A stretch of 64,000 nucleotides of DNA from Helicobacter winghamensis ATCC BAA-430 (GTDB lineage: Bacteria > Campylobacterota > Campylobacteria > Campylobacterales > Helicobacteraceae). Numbering within the stretch: the stretch's first letter is position 1; every line of letters starts with the position of its first letter. The position numbers were made by a program, and so were the translations under genes. The stretch is taken from positions 1,302,001 through 1,366,000 of the forward strand of contig NZ_CP063533.1 of assembly GCF_028751035.1 (NCBI RefSeq), written 5' to 3'. Shown piece after piece: positions 18,367-26,652 of the stretch. The notes beneath the pieces are model-generated. The model saw only the letters and a list, made by a program, of their open reading frames with translations. It did not search any database and had not been told where the DNA came from.

Positions 18367-19367
18367 TAAAATAAACTCCCAGAATCTCTAAAAGAAAAAA
18401 GTTCATAAGTTTTTTGCGTAGCGATTCTCCCCCTTGCTGTGCGTTCTAAAAATCCATTCACTAGCAAATAAGGCTCAATCACATCTTCAATCGTTCCTTC
18501 ATCTTCGCTCATTGCCGCTGCAAGAGTGCTAAGTCCAATAGGTCGCCCCCTGCTCTCACAAATAATCTTTAAAAAGCGCAAATCCAGTTCATCAAAGCCG
18601 TGTTCATTTACTCCTAGTTCATTGAGTGCATATTGTGTGCGTTCCTTTGTAATCATCGCTTCTTCTGCAACTTCTGCAAAATCTCTAACGCGCTTTAGCA
18701 AACGCAATGCAATTCTTGGCGTTCCACGCGAGCGTTTAGCAATCTCTAATGCGCCTTCTTTTTTACATTCCTTTTGTAATTTAATAGAAGCTAAGGTTAC
18801 AATTTTTGCAAGCTCATCGTTTTCATAAAACTGCATTCTAAACTGCATTCCAAAGCGATCACGCAAAGGATTGCTAATCATTCCTGCCCTTGTTGTTGCA
18901 CCAATTAGCGTAAAGCGGGGTAAATCAATCTTTACACTTTGTGCCGCAGGACCACTTCCAATGATAATATCTAGCCTAAAATCCTCCATCGCAGGGTATA
19001 GAATCTCTTCAATCGCCGGGCTTAAGCGATGGATTTCATCAATGAATAAAATCTCACCTTCATTTAAATTTGTCAAAATCGCTGCTAAATCTCCTGCCTT
19101 TTCAATCATCGGCGCAGCAGTTACCTTAATAGAAGTTTGCATTTCTGTGCTAATAATATGTGCTAAAGTCGTCTTGCCAAGCCCTGGCGGTCCAAAAAGT
19201 AGCAAATGATCTAACACATCTCCACGCTTTTTTGCCGCTTCAATGAAAACTTGCAAATTCTTTTTTAGCTTCTCTTGCCCAATATAATCGTCCCAGCATG
19301 ATGGACGAAGCTTAATCTCTTCTTCTCCATCAAGTGACATTTTCTCAATCTCTACAATGCGCTCCAT
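18366..19367 (-). CDS. ruvB: Holliday junction branch-migration ATPase RuvB
   Basis: A 333-residue AAA+ motor that drives branch migration of recombination intermediates together with RuvA. Walker A is GPPGLGKT (59-66), Walker B is in [10 protein letters not shown], sensor 1 is in LIGATTRAG, and a C-terminal winged-helix domain carries [13 protein letters not shown]. It lies 9 bp after panB on the same strand and is directly coupled to hsdS copy 1. The length matches the family. Confidence 0.97.
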   Translation of the reverse strand: MERIVEIEKMSLDGEEEIKLRPSCWDDYIGQEKLKKNLQVFIEAAKKRGDVLDHLLLFGPPGLGKTTLAHIISTEMQTSIKVTAAPMIEKAGDLAAILTNLNEGEILFIDEIHRLSPAIEEILYPAMEDFRLDIIIGSGPAAQSVKIDLPRFTLIGATTRAGMISNPLRDRFGMQFRMQFYENDELAKIVTLASIKLQKECKKEGALEIAKRSRGTPRIALRLLKRVRDFAEVAEEAMITKERTQYALNELGVNEHGFDELDLRFLKIICESRGRPIGLSTLAAAMSEDEGTIEDVIEPYLLVNGFLERTARGRIATQKTYELFSFRDSGSLF

Positions 19368-19376
19368 AACTCCCCC

Positions 19377-20183
19377 TTAATAACTCTCACTAGCACTTGG
19401 AAATTCCCCATTTTTCACATCTTTTATGTATGCTTGCATTGCCTCTCTTACCATCTTTGCACCTTGTAGATAATGGCGCACAAACTTTGGCTTAAACTCT
19501 TCAAAAAATCCAAACGCATCACTCCACACAAGCACCTGCCCATCAACGCTTGCACCACTTCCAATTCCAATTACAGGGATTTGAACACTCTGTGAAATTT
19601 GTTTTGCTACCTCTGCACAAACTCCCTCTAGCACAAAACAAAATACCCCAGCACTCTCCAACGCCTTTGCATCTTGCAAAAGCGATTCCAATTCTCTCTC
19701 TTGCTTGCCCTTTACCTTATAACCGCCCTCTAAACGCACCAATTGCGGCTTTAAACCAATATGTCCTACAACTGCGATTCCATTTTGCACTAAAAGCTTA
19801 ATTGTGTCTTTAATCTCCGCTCCACCTTCAATTTTAACTGCCTGCGCCTTAGTCTCTTTAAAAATACGCATTGCAGATTCCAAAGCAATTTGTGGCGAAA
19901 TTGTGCTACCAAATGGCATATCACACACTACAAGGCTTGTTTTTGCGCCATTACAAACCGCTCTTGTGTGATAAATCATTTGCTCTAGCGTTGCACTTAG
20001 CGTATCACTCTCTCCAAAAAAGCTCATATTTAGACTATCGCCCACTAAAAGCATATCCACTTCCCCATCAAAAATCTTTGAAAAAAGCGCGTCATAGGCA
20101 GTTAGCATTGTAATTTTTTCTTTGTTTTTTTTGCGTAAAATTTCTGTTGTTGTGATAGATTTTTTCTGTGCTTGCATACTCAT
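19377..20183 (-). CDS. panB: 3-methyl-2-oxobutanoate hydroxymethyltransferase
   Basis: A 268-residue TIM-barrel enzyme that makes ketopantoate from alpha-ketoisovalerate for pantothenate and CoA. Family motifs are MLTAYDALFSKIFD, LVGDSLNM, VVCDMPFGS, VKIEGG and IGIGSGASVDGQVLVWSD. Of two nearby ATGs I choose 20183 because GGAAA lies 6-10 bases upstream; the earlier one at 20195 lacks a site. It heads the panB-ruvB-hsdS transcript, divergent from ssrA. Confidence 0.94.
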   Translation of the reverse strand: MSMQAQKKSITTTEILRKKNKEKITMLTAYDALFSKIFDGEVDMLLVGDSLNMSFFGESDTLSATLEQMIYHTRAVCNGAKTSLVVCDMPFGSTISPQIALESAMRIFKETKAQAVKIEGGAEIKDTIKLLVQNGIAVVGHIGLKPQLVRLEGGYKVKGKQERELESLLQDAKALESAGVFCFVLEGVCAEVAKQISQSVQIPVIGIGSGASVDGQVLVWSDAFGFFEEFKPKFVRHYLQGAKMVREAMQAYIKDVKNGEFPSASESY

Positions 20184-20237
20184 TATCGTTTCCATAAAAA
20201 TTTTTGGCTAATTTTACTACATTTTCATTTTTTGCGG

Positions 20238-20243
20238 TATAAT
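20238..20243 (+). promoter_or_regulatory. -10 box of ssrA
   Basis: A perfect TATAAT with start of transcription expected near 20250, nine bases before the mature 5' end, as for an RNase P-processed precursor. Confidence 0.65.
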
Positions 20244-20258
20244 TTCGCTCTTACTTTT

Positions 20259-20628
20259 GGGGCTGATTAGAATTTCGACGGGATTTGGATAGCTCTAACT
20301 GCATGCCGACCTGTGCTAAGTCGCAAAACTGGTGCATTAAATATAAACGCAAACAACGCGAATTACGCTCCAGCTTACGCTAAAGCTGCGTAGGTTTATC
20401 TATTTTTTGGAGCTGTTCTTAGTTAAGATTCTAGCTATTTCCTAAGAGCATCATTGCAGCTAGATGCGCTTTGTGTTACCAAGCATAGAGCTAAGATTTT
20501 GGTTGCCTTTGTTTAGAATTTTTGGGAGTTTTTTAAGCAAAGAAAGATTTTAAACCCAAGCAAGCATGTAAATCGGTTATTGTGGATTTGAGTTTTGGAC
20601 TGGGGTTTGATTCCCCACAGCTCCACCA
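20259..20628 (+). ncRNA. ssrA: Transfer-messenger RNA (tmRNA)
   Basis: This 370-nt RNA rescues stalled ribosomes by trans-translation. The 5' end GGGGCTGATTAGAATTTCGA and the 3' end with GGTTTGATTCCCC and CTCCACCA form the tRNA-like domain, the terminal CCA being encoded. The tag reading frame begins with resume codon GCA at 20349 and ends at TAG 20391-20393, giving ANNANYAPAYAKAA. The YAPAYAKAA ending matches the Helicobacter/Campylobacter tag. It is flanked by panB and the restriction operon. Confidence 0.95.
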
Positions 20629-20685
20629 ACAAAGATTTTAACAACTTCAAATAACTTTTAGAAAACTTCCCAATAAACACTTCAT

Positions 20686-23600
20686 TTAAGCTTTTCTCTC
20701 TTGTGTTAGCTCTTGTGCGATAAGCTCGGCTTGTTTGATGGCATTATCTACGCCTAGTTGTATGCTATTTGGCGGATAGCCGTATTTCTTTAGCACCTTT
20801 TTCACCGCAAGTCTAAGCTCTGCTCTCACACTCTCACGCAAAGTCCAATCAAGCGTAGCATTCTCTTTTATCGTAAAAAATACCGCTTTGCTTAGCTCAC
20901 GCAGTTTTTCTACGCCCATAATCTCTTCTACTTCCTTAAACTCACTCAATGCTTCATAAAAGGCGTATTCATAATCACTTAAGCCTGAATCTTGCTTTTT
21001 CTCATCACTTGCGATGAGTTCTTGGCTTAGCTCTATTAGCTCTTCAATGACTTTTGCGGCGTCTATGAGTTTATTTTGATATTGCATTAGAATCTGATGA
21101 AGTTTTTCATACAAACCTTTGCTTTTTAGCTCTTTTGGGAGTCGTGCTTGCAGTTCATCATTTAAGAGTTTGCGTAAAGTTTCTAGTGCGATATGTGGAT
21201 ATTTATAATGTCTCATACCCTCTAAAAACTCATTTGAAAGGATAGAGATATTTTCTGTTTTGATTTGACTTTTATCTAAAATATCTATCATACCCTCACT
21301 TACTAGCTCTTTGTCAATGACTTGCTTAATAAGGCTTTGTTTGAGTGCGTTGTCAGCTTGGGCTTTAGAGTATTCACTCTTTTTAATGCGATTTTTTAAT
21401 AACTCAAAAAAGGCAATTTCTTTTGAAAGATTCTGTATCTCATCATTTGGTAGCACCATAATATAGGCTTTCACTAGCTTTACCACCTCATCTAAAAATC
21501 GCTTTTTTAACTCTTCATCACTTAGAATCTTATCTGTGATTTGTGAGAGTAAGTCAAGCTTACCCCTTGTGTCTGCTTGAAAATACCCCATATACTCAAA
21601 GCCGTGCAACATTTGCTTTAACACTTCATGCTTTTCATAGACGACTTCTACTAGCTTTTGCTTATCTACAAGGAAGTTTTGGGATTTACCCTGTGTGTAA
21701 AACTGCAGGGCTTTTTGGAGTTCTGCCATAATGCCTATATAATCTACAATTAAGCCAGAGGGCTTATCTTTATACACGCGATTTACCCTTGCGATTGCTT
21801 GCATAAGGGTGTGTCCTTTCATCGGTTTGTCAATGTAGAGTGTATGCAAGGGCGGTGCGTCAAAGCCTGTTAGCCACATATCGCAAACGATGATAAACTC
21901 TAGGCAGTCATTTATATCATTTGCCCTATTTGCGATATGTCTTTGCTCTTCTTTGCTTGTGTGAAACTTTGATAGCTTTGCACCATCACTTGCACTTGAA
22001 GTGATGATGACCTTTGCCCTGCCTGTTGTGTAGTCATCACTATGTAAGCTTGGCTCAAGCTCTACTAGCTCATTATACAAATCCACGGCAATTTCTCTGC
22101 TAGAACACGCTATCATTGCTTTACCTTTAAGCTTTTCTTTTCTCGCGTTGAAATGCTCTAAAATATCTTTGGCAATGTTTTTTAGTCGCTCTTTTGCCCC
22201 GATAATATCTTGTAGTTTTAAGAGACTACCTTGCGTATTGTCTGTATCAAAAGATTCTATAAGCTTTTTGCCCTCTTCGCTTAGATGAAGCTTTGCTAAA
22301 CGACTTTCATAAAATAAAGGCAGGGTTGCACCATCATCTACGGCTTTTTGAAAATCATAAATGTCTATATAGTCTCCAAACACATTTCGCGTATTTGCAT
22401 TATCCTTTTCTATGGGTGTGCCACTAAAGCCTATATAAGTAGCATTTGGCAGGGCATCGCGGACATTTTGTGCGTAACCATAGGCAAGGGATTCACTACG
22501 CAGTCTTGCACTAAAGCCATATTGTGTGCGGTGGGCTTCATCGGCAATGACGATAATATCTCCCCTTTGGCTTAAAAGCTCAAAGCGTTCGTTTTCATCT
22601 CTAAACTTTTGCATTGTGCTAAAGATTATCCCGCCTTTTCTTTGCGTGAATTTCTCTTTTAAATCCTTTGTGCTTTCACATCGCAAAGGCGTTGTTTGTA
22701 AAAGTGTGCTTGACTTTGCAAAGGTATTAAAGAGTTGATTATCTAAATCCGTCCTATCTGTGAGTAGTAAAAGCGTAGGGTTGTTTAGCTCTTTTAGGGC
22801 TTTAGCACAGAAAAACACCATTGATAGACTTTTGCCACTGCCTTGAGTGTGCCATACTACACCGCCCTTTTTGTTTGTTTCACTACTTTGCATAGCCTTT
22901 CTGGCACTCTCTATTGCCTTATTTACAGCGTAGTATTGATGATATGCGGCGATCTTTTTATTGAGTTTAGATTCTTTATAGCCTTGCGTATCTTGTATGT
23001 AGCTTTGCTCATAAGTGATAAAATAGCGTAAGAAATCAAGCAACACACAAGGCTTTAATACTTCGCAAATATCCACAACACGCGTATTTTCACTTAGCAT
23101 ATCCCCTTGTCTCTGCCATTTTAGAAAGCGTGTAAAGTCCGCATTCAAACTGCCAAGTTTAGAATCTACCCCATCGCTTATGATACACAACGCATTTGGG
23201 ATAAACAGCTCTTTTGCCTTTTCTTTATAGGTTTCTATCTGTAAATATGCTTTGTGTAAATCTGCGTTTATATCAAGGGGGTGTTTTAGCTCACATAGCA
23301 CCAAAGGCAGCCCATTGACAAATACAACAACATCACATCGCACAGAATCTTTTGTGCTAAATACAAACTGATTGAGTGCTAAAAAGGCGTTATTTTCTAC
23401 ATTCTCAAAGTCTAATAGCTCTAGGTTAATCCCCCTTTGCTCACTATTTACCATTGCTTCTAGTGTAATGCCATAAGTCAAGTATGCGTGCATTTTCGCA
23501 TTAGCACTCATTAAGTCTTCTTCATCACTCAAGGCTAAAATCTTTTTATACGCCTCAAGGGCTAAATGCTCTTTTTGCTCCAAGCTTAGAAAGTCATAAT

Positions 23601-23769
23601 TGCTTTTAGATTCAAAGTTTATACGCATAATAGAATCTAAAAATATCTCTTTTAAAATCCATTCATCTTTTTTTCTTGCGACTTCTTTTGCATTTTTGCA
23701 TTCATAGCCAAAACTCCCCAAAGTCTCTAATAATAGCTCTTCTATGCTCTCTTCGTTAAATTTTGACAT
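20686..23769 (-). CDS. hsdR: Type I restriction enzyme motor/nuclease subunit
   Basis: A 1027-residue HsdR that translocates DNA and cuts it when unmethylated sites are met. An N-terminal PD-(D/E)xK nuclease is visible (Asp146 in RCDVVVFVNG, ELK at 160-162). Walker A is TQGSGKS (308-314) and the DEAH box is ADEAHRTQYG (about 409); GFSGTPIE and MQAIARVNRVY are later superfamily-2 helicase motifs. The length and C-terminus resemble the type IC (EcoR124I-like) branch. It is the last gene of hsdM-hsdS-RT-hsdR, 29 bp after the RT. All key residues look intact. Confidence 0.95.
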   Translation of the reverse strand: MSKFNEESIEELLLETLGSFGYECKNAKEVARKKDEWILKEIFLDSIMRINFESKSNYDFLSLEQKEHLALEAYKKILALSDEEDLMSANAKMHAYLTYGITLEAMVNSEQRGINLELLDFENVENNAFLALNQFVFSTKDSVRCDVVVFVNGLPLVLCELKHPLDINADLHKAYLQIETYKEKAKELFIPNALCIISDGVDSKLGSLNADFTRFLKWQRQGDMLSENTRVVDICEVLKPCVLLDFLRYFITYEQSYIQDTQGYKESKLNKKIAAYHQYYAVNKAIESARKAMQSSETNKKGGVVWHTQGSGKSLSMVFFCAKALKELNNPTLLLLTDRTDLDNQLFNTFAKSSTLLQTTPLRCESTKDLKEKFTQRKGGIIFSTMQKFRDENERFELLSQRGDIIVIADEAHRTQYGFSARLRSESLAYGYAQNVRDALPNATYIGFSGTPIEKDNANTRNVFGDYIDIYDFQKAVDDGATLPLFYESRLAKLHLSEEGKKLIESFDTDNTQGSLLKLQDIIGAKERLKNIAKDILEHFNARKEKLKGKAMIACSSREIAVDLYNELVELEPSLHSDDYTTGRAKVIITSSASDGAKLSKFHTSKEEQRHIANRANDINDCLEFIIVCDMWLTGFDAPPLHTLYIDKPMKGHTLMQAIARVNRVYKDKPSGLIVDYIGIMAELQKALQFYTQGKSQNFLVDKQKLVEVVYEKHEVLKQMLHGFEYMGYFQADTRGKLDLLSQITDKILSDEELKKRFLDEVVKLVKAYIMVLPNDEIQNLSKEIAFFELLKNRIKKSEYSKAQADNALKQSLIKQVIDKELVSEGMIDILDKSQIKTENISILSNEFLEGMRHYKYPHIALETLRKLLNDELQARLPKELKSKGLYEKLHQILMQYQNKLIDAAKVIEELIELSQELIASDEKKQDSGLSDYEYAFYEALSEFKEVEEIMGVEKLRELSKAVFFTIKENATLDWTLRESVRAELRLAVKKVLKKYGYPPNSIQLGVDNAIKQAELIAQELTQERKA

Positions 23770-23798
23770 TGTTTGGTCCTTTTATTATCTAAAATCAA

Positions 23799-25391
23799 TC
23801 ATTGTTCATCAATCTGTATCATATCCTTAATTTCATAATCAAATAGATTGATTTCATTACTTTGTGTGTAAAGAGATAGATTGTCTATATCTTCTTTTTT
23901 TATGATTGGATATTTTGTAAAAATGTCTATTAAATTTTGGCATTTCAACCAATCGTTGTTCCACAATAATTTGCCGATATCAATCCCTTTGGAAATATTA
24001 TAGACATTCTTGCAAATAAGATCATCAAATTCTTTGTAAATATCATTTATTTCTTGTTTTATAATAGCTCGTTGTAGCCAAATTTGCATATATGAATTAT
24101 TGTGAATATTATTGAGTCTTTGTATTGTTTTATTTATAAAATTGTCATCATTTATTTGACCAAATAAAATCCCTAAAATAACCATTATGAATTGATATGT
24201 TTTTGGATTTATCGTAACCATATCCACTAAAATAGCAATCAAGGCTTCCTTGTTTTCTTTATTTAAATTCATTTTGAAAAAGTATATATCGGTTTGTTTG
24301 TCGCCATTGTTTTCTTCAGCAATTTTATGGTTTAAATCTTGTAGCAACCTTTCTAAATATTTAAGAATTACTCCACTATTCTCATACTTTAGGGTAAATT
24401 GATGTAGAACTAAAAGCTGTTTTTGCAGCGTTCCTTGCCCTTTTAAAATTGTTTCCAAAAAAAGCCAATCCATTTTATCTTGTTTTATTGAGCCTTGAAC
24501 AATGTTTTGGGAAACGCAAGTTTTATGAACATTAAGCTTTAAGCCTAAGCCTGTAAGGATTTTAGACAATTTTTTCAAAATAGTTTCTGCATCTTTTGGG
24601 TTATTCGTAAATATCCTATAATCATCTCTGTATCGTATAATCTTAAAATCATTAGAACAACCTATCTCTTTCACTAGAAGTTCATCAACATAAGCCAAAA
24701 TAATCTCTGCTATAAAGTCCATTAAAACAGAGCCTTGTGGGATTCCATTTGTCTGCCCGTAAGACATATTCATAATTGTCCTATCAATTTTATTTCCCAA
24801 CAACAACCTATCATTGCGTCCTTTTTTTGCCATATCCTTAGTGTGTAGAGCCCAAGCAATGGAATGTGTATAAATAGATGGGTAGAAATTAGCTATATCT
24901 GTATGGAGCAAATAATCAAACTCTATGCTATATTTTATGGAGTTTTGCTCGACCAAATTCCACCATTGTGAGATTTGCTCTGCTTGATTTGAATGTTTTG
25001 TTTCTGATACCACAGGGATACTACAGCATTCTATAAAGCTATCTTTGGCACACTCTTGAAATCTAGTTTTGATAAACTCCCAATTATCCTTTGTGGTCAT
25101 TTCTCGAACAAGACAAGCATATAAAACAGGGTGTATCAACTCAAATGGACGCCAATCATATTTGCCATTTTTATTGGTAAATAATTTATAATTTACAGAA
25201 TCATATTTTCTAGGCTCTCCTTTTAAGATATCCTCAAGTGTATAATTATTTATTTCAAATTCGTTATTTATAGCGTTAAACAAACCACCAAATTTAATAT
25301 AAGGTGGCAAACTAAAACTACAATAGCTTTTTTCTTGTAGGAAAAAATCTCTAGCTTCATTATATTCAAGATCCAAAATATTTTTAGCCAT
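23799..25391 (-). CDS. Defence-type reverse transcriptase (UG/Abi-like) inside the hsd operon
   Basis: A 530-residue protein with the reverse-transcriptase palm. Motif A is LLHTDIANFYPSI (Asp165), motif B is GIPQGSVLMDF (216-226), motif C is IIRYRDDYRIF (catalytic Asp256-Asp257, YRDD rather than the usual YADD) and motif D is GLGLKLNVHKT (281-291). Residues about 305-530 form an alpha-helical tail with HEAT-like spacing, as in AbiA/AbiK/DRT proteins; there is no group II intron maturase X domain, endonuclease or retron msr/msd around it. It lies 16 bp after hsdS and 29 bp before hsdR on one transcript. A role in phage defence is inferred; the DRT subgroup cannot be assigned by eye. Confidence 0.85.
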   Translation of the reverse strand: MAKNILDLEYNEARDFFLQEKSYCSFSLPPYIKFGGLFNAINNEFEINNYTLEDILKGEPRKYDSVNYKLFTNKNGKYDWRPFELIHPVLYACLVREMTTKDNWEFIKTRFQECAKDSFIECCSIPVVSETKHSNQAEQISQWWNLVEQNSIKYSIEFDYLLHTDIANFYPSIYTHSIAWALHTKDMAKKGRNDRLLLGNKIDRTIMNMSYGQTNGIPQGSVLMDFIAEIILAYVDELLVKEIGCSNDFKIIRYRDDYRIFTNNPKDAETILKKLSKILTGLGLKLNVHKTCVSQNIVQGSIKQDKMDWLFLETILKGQGTLQKQLLVLHQFTLKYENSGVILKYLERLLQDLNHKIAEENNGDKQTDIYFFKMNLNKENKEALIAILVDMVTINPKTYQFIMVILGILFGQINDDNFINKTIQRLNNIHNNSYMQIWLQRAIIKQEINDIYKEFDDLICKNVYNISKGIDIGKLLWNNDWLKCQNLIDIFTKYPIIKKEDIDNLSLYTQSNEINLFDYEIKDMIQIDEQ

Positions 25392-25407
25392 TTTACATCT
25401 CCATTTT

Positions 25408-26652
25408 TTAATTGAATATTTTTCCCAACATCATATCCCGCATTGCTTGGAGATTCTGAATCTGCTTTGTGTTATTGTAGATTTTATCAAAAAATCCTTT
25501 AGCAATCATAGAAAATTCTACGATAATTTTTCTGTCGGGAATTCTTATATTTATACTTTTTATAAGCGTAGAATTGATTGCTGTAACTATTGATGATGTG
25601 CTACCCAAAGTTTCATACTTAAAAGTTTTTAAAAAACAATATAGATACTCTGTAAATAATCTATATTCACTATAAAGATTAAAATGTGCGATAGCTTCAT
25701 TAGATAACATATTTTCAGTTGTTATGCTTACTCTACCTAAAGTCATTTTAAAACTTAAAAGGATTGTATTGGGTGGTATAAGGGGAATTCTAAATTTCCT
25801 AATAGCTTCCATTGTTAAAAATTCTGAAGTATTAACTATAAAAATTTTTTCTTCCATATCTTTTATAGAAATCCATTTGATATCTCTAGAATCTGTTGAA
25901 AACCAGTGTCTTTCTTTTCTAGGTGGTGTTCTACCGATACCTATTTCTGCAATTTCACTTAAAGGTTTTTCTTCCCATTCATTTCGGTTTGGATTGTCTA
26001 TAAAGTAATGGCGAAAAAGGGTAAGGGCTAGAGATTCTAAAGTTTTGTTTTGTCTATGGAGTAAATCTATCTTATCATCAAAGCTACTTAGAATCTCTGC
26101 TATTTTTTGTTGTATTGTAAGTGGTGGGAGTGGGATTGTGAGGTTTTCTATATCCTTACTTGAAATGTTTGCTTGATTAGCACTCCCCGAAGAATGACTA
26201 GCTAAAATATTATGAATCTTGTTTGTCTTAAGCAAATAATATAAAAAATCTTGTTCTGCATCTTTTGTAACTATTTTCGCAACTCGTTGATTAAGCAATG
26301 CAAATTGTTTGTATTTGTATTTAGAAATTTGTCCTACAACTTGACTTTGAGCCTGTGGGTGATTCCCTGTCAAACTAACCAAAATATCCCCATATTTTAT
26401 TAAAAATTTTTCTAGCTGCTTACTATAAGGATAAAACACAACATCATTTAAATTAACATCACCATTAGCAACATTTTTAATTTTTATGATAGGGAGAGAA
26501 TCTCTTTGTTGGATATTTAAAAATTCCTTTGATTTAAATGCGTAGCCATTAACTATCTCCGCAACTTCCCCAAGCCTTACTTCCTGCCATTGCTCTTTAT
26601 GGAGAGATTGTAGAAAATTCTCACAATGCTGTTCTTTTAGATTCACAATCAT
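25408..26652 (-). CDS. hsdS: Type I restriction-modification specificity subunit, copy 2 (in hsd operon)
   Basis: A 414-residue HsdS starting MIVNLKEQHCENFLQSLHKE. TRD1 (about residues 20-165) and the central spacer equal those of hsdS copy 1. TRD2 (about 220-375) is different, with IGIGRTPPRKERHWFS, so the two enzymes should recognise bipartite sites that share one half. The ATG overlaps the hsdM stop (ATGA). The terminal NTKQIQNLQAMRDMMLGKIFN repeats the copy 1 ending with few changes, consistent with a conserved dimer helix. Confidence 0.93.
   Translation of the reverse strand: MIVNLKEQHCENFLQSLHKEQWQEVRLGEVAEIVNGYAFKSKEFLNIQQRDSLPIIKIKNVANGDVNLNDVVFYPYSKQLEKFLIKYGDILVSLTGNHPQAQSQVVGQISKYKYKQFALLNQRVAKIVTKDAEQDFLYYLLKTNKIHNILASHSSGSANQANISSKDIENLTIPLPPLTIQQKIAEILSSFDDKIDLLHRQNKTLESLALTLFRHYFIDNPNRNEWEEKPLSEIAEIGIGRTPPRKERHWFSTDSRDIKWISIKDMEEKIFIVNTSEFLTMEAIRKFRIPLIPPNTILLSFKMTLGRVSITTENMLSNEAIAHFNLYSEYRLFTEYLYCFLKTFKYETLGSTSSIVTAINSTLIKSINIRIPDRKIIVEFSMIAKGFFDKIYNNTKQIQNLQAMRDMMLGKIFN
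25985..26617 (-). repeat. Direct repeat A (hsdS TRD1), copy 2
   Basis: Second copy of the 633-bp repeat at 17711-18343, in the same orientation and 8,274 bp away. It permits gene conversion or deletion between the two hsdS genes. Confidence 0.95.

Noticed and set aside
23770-25407. Retron or group II intron around the reverse transcriptase
   Set aside because: The flanking gaps are 29 and 16 bp, too short for a retron msr-msd, and no intron domain V or maturase domain is visible.
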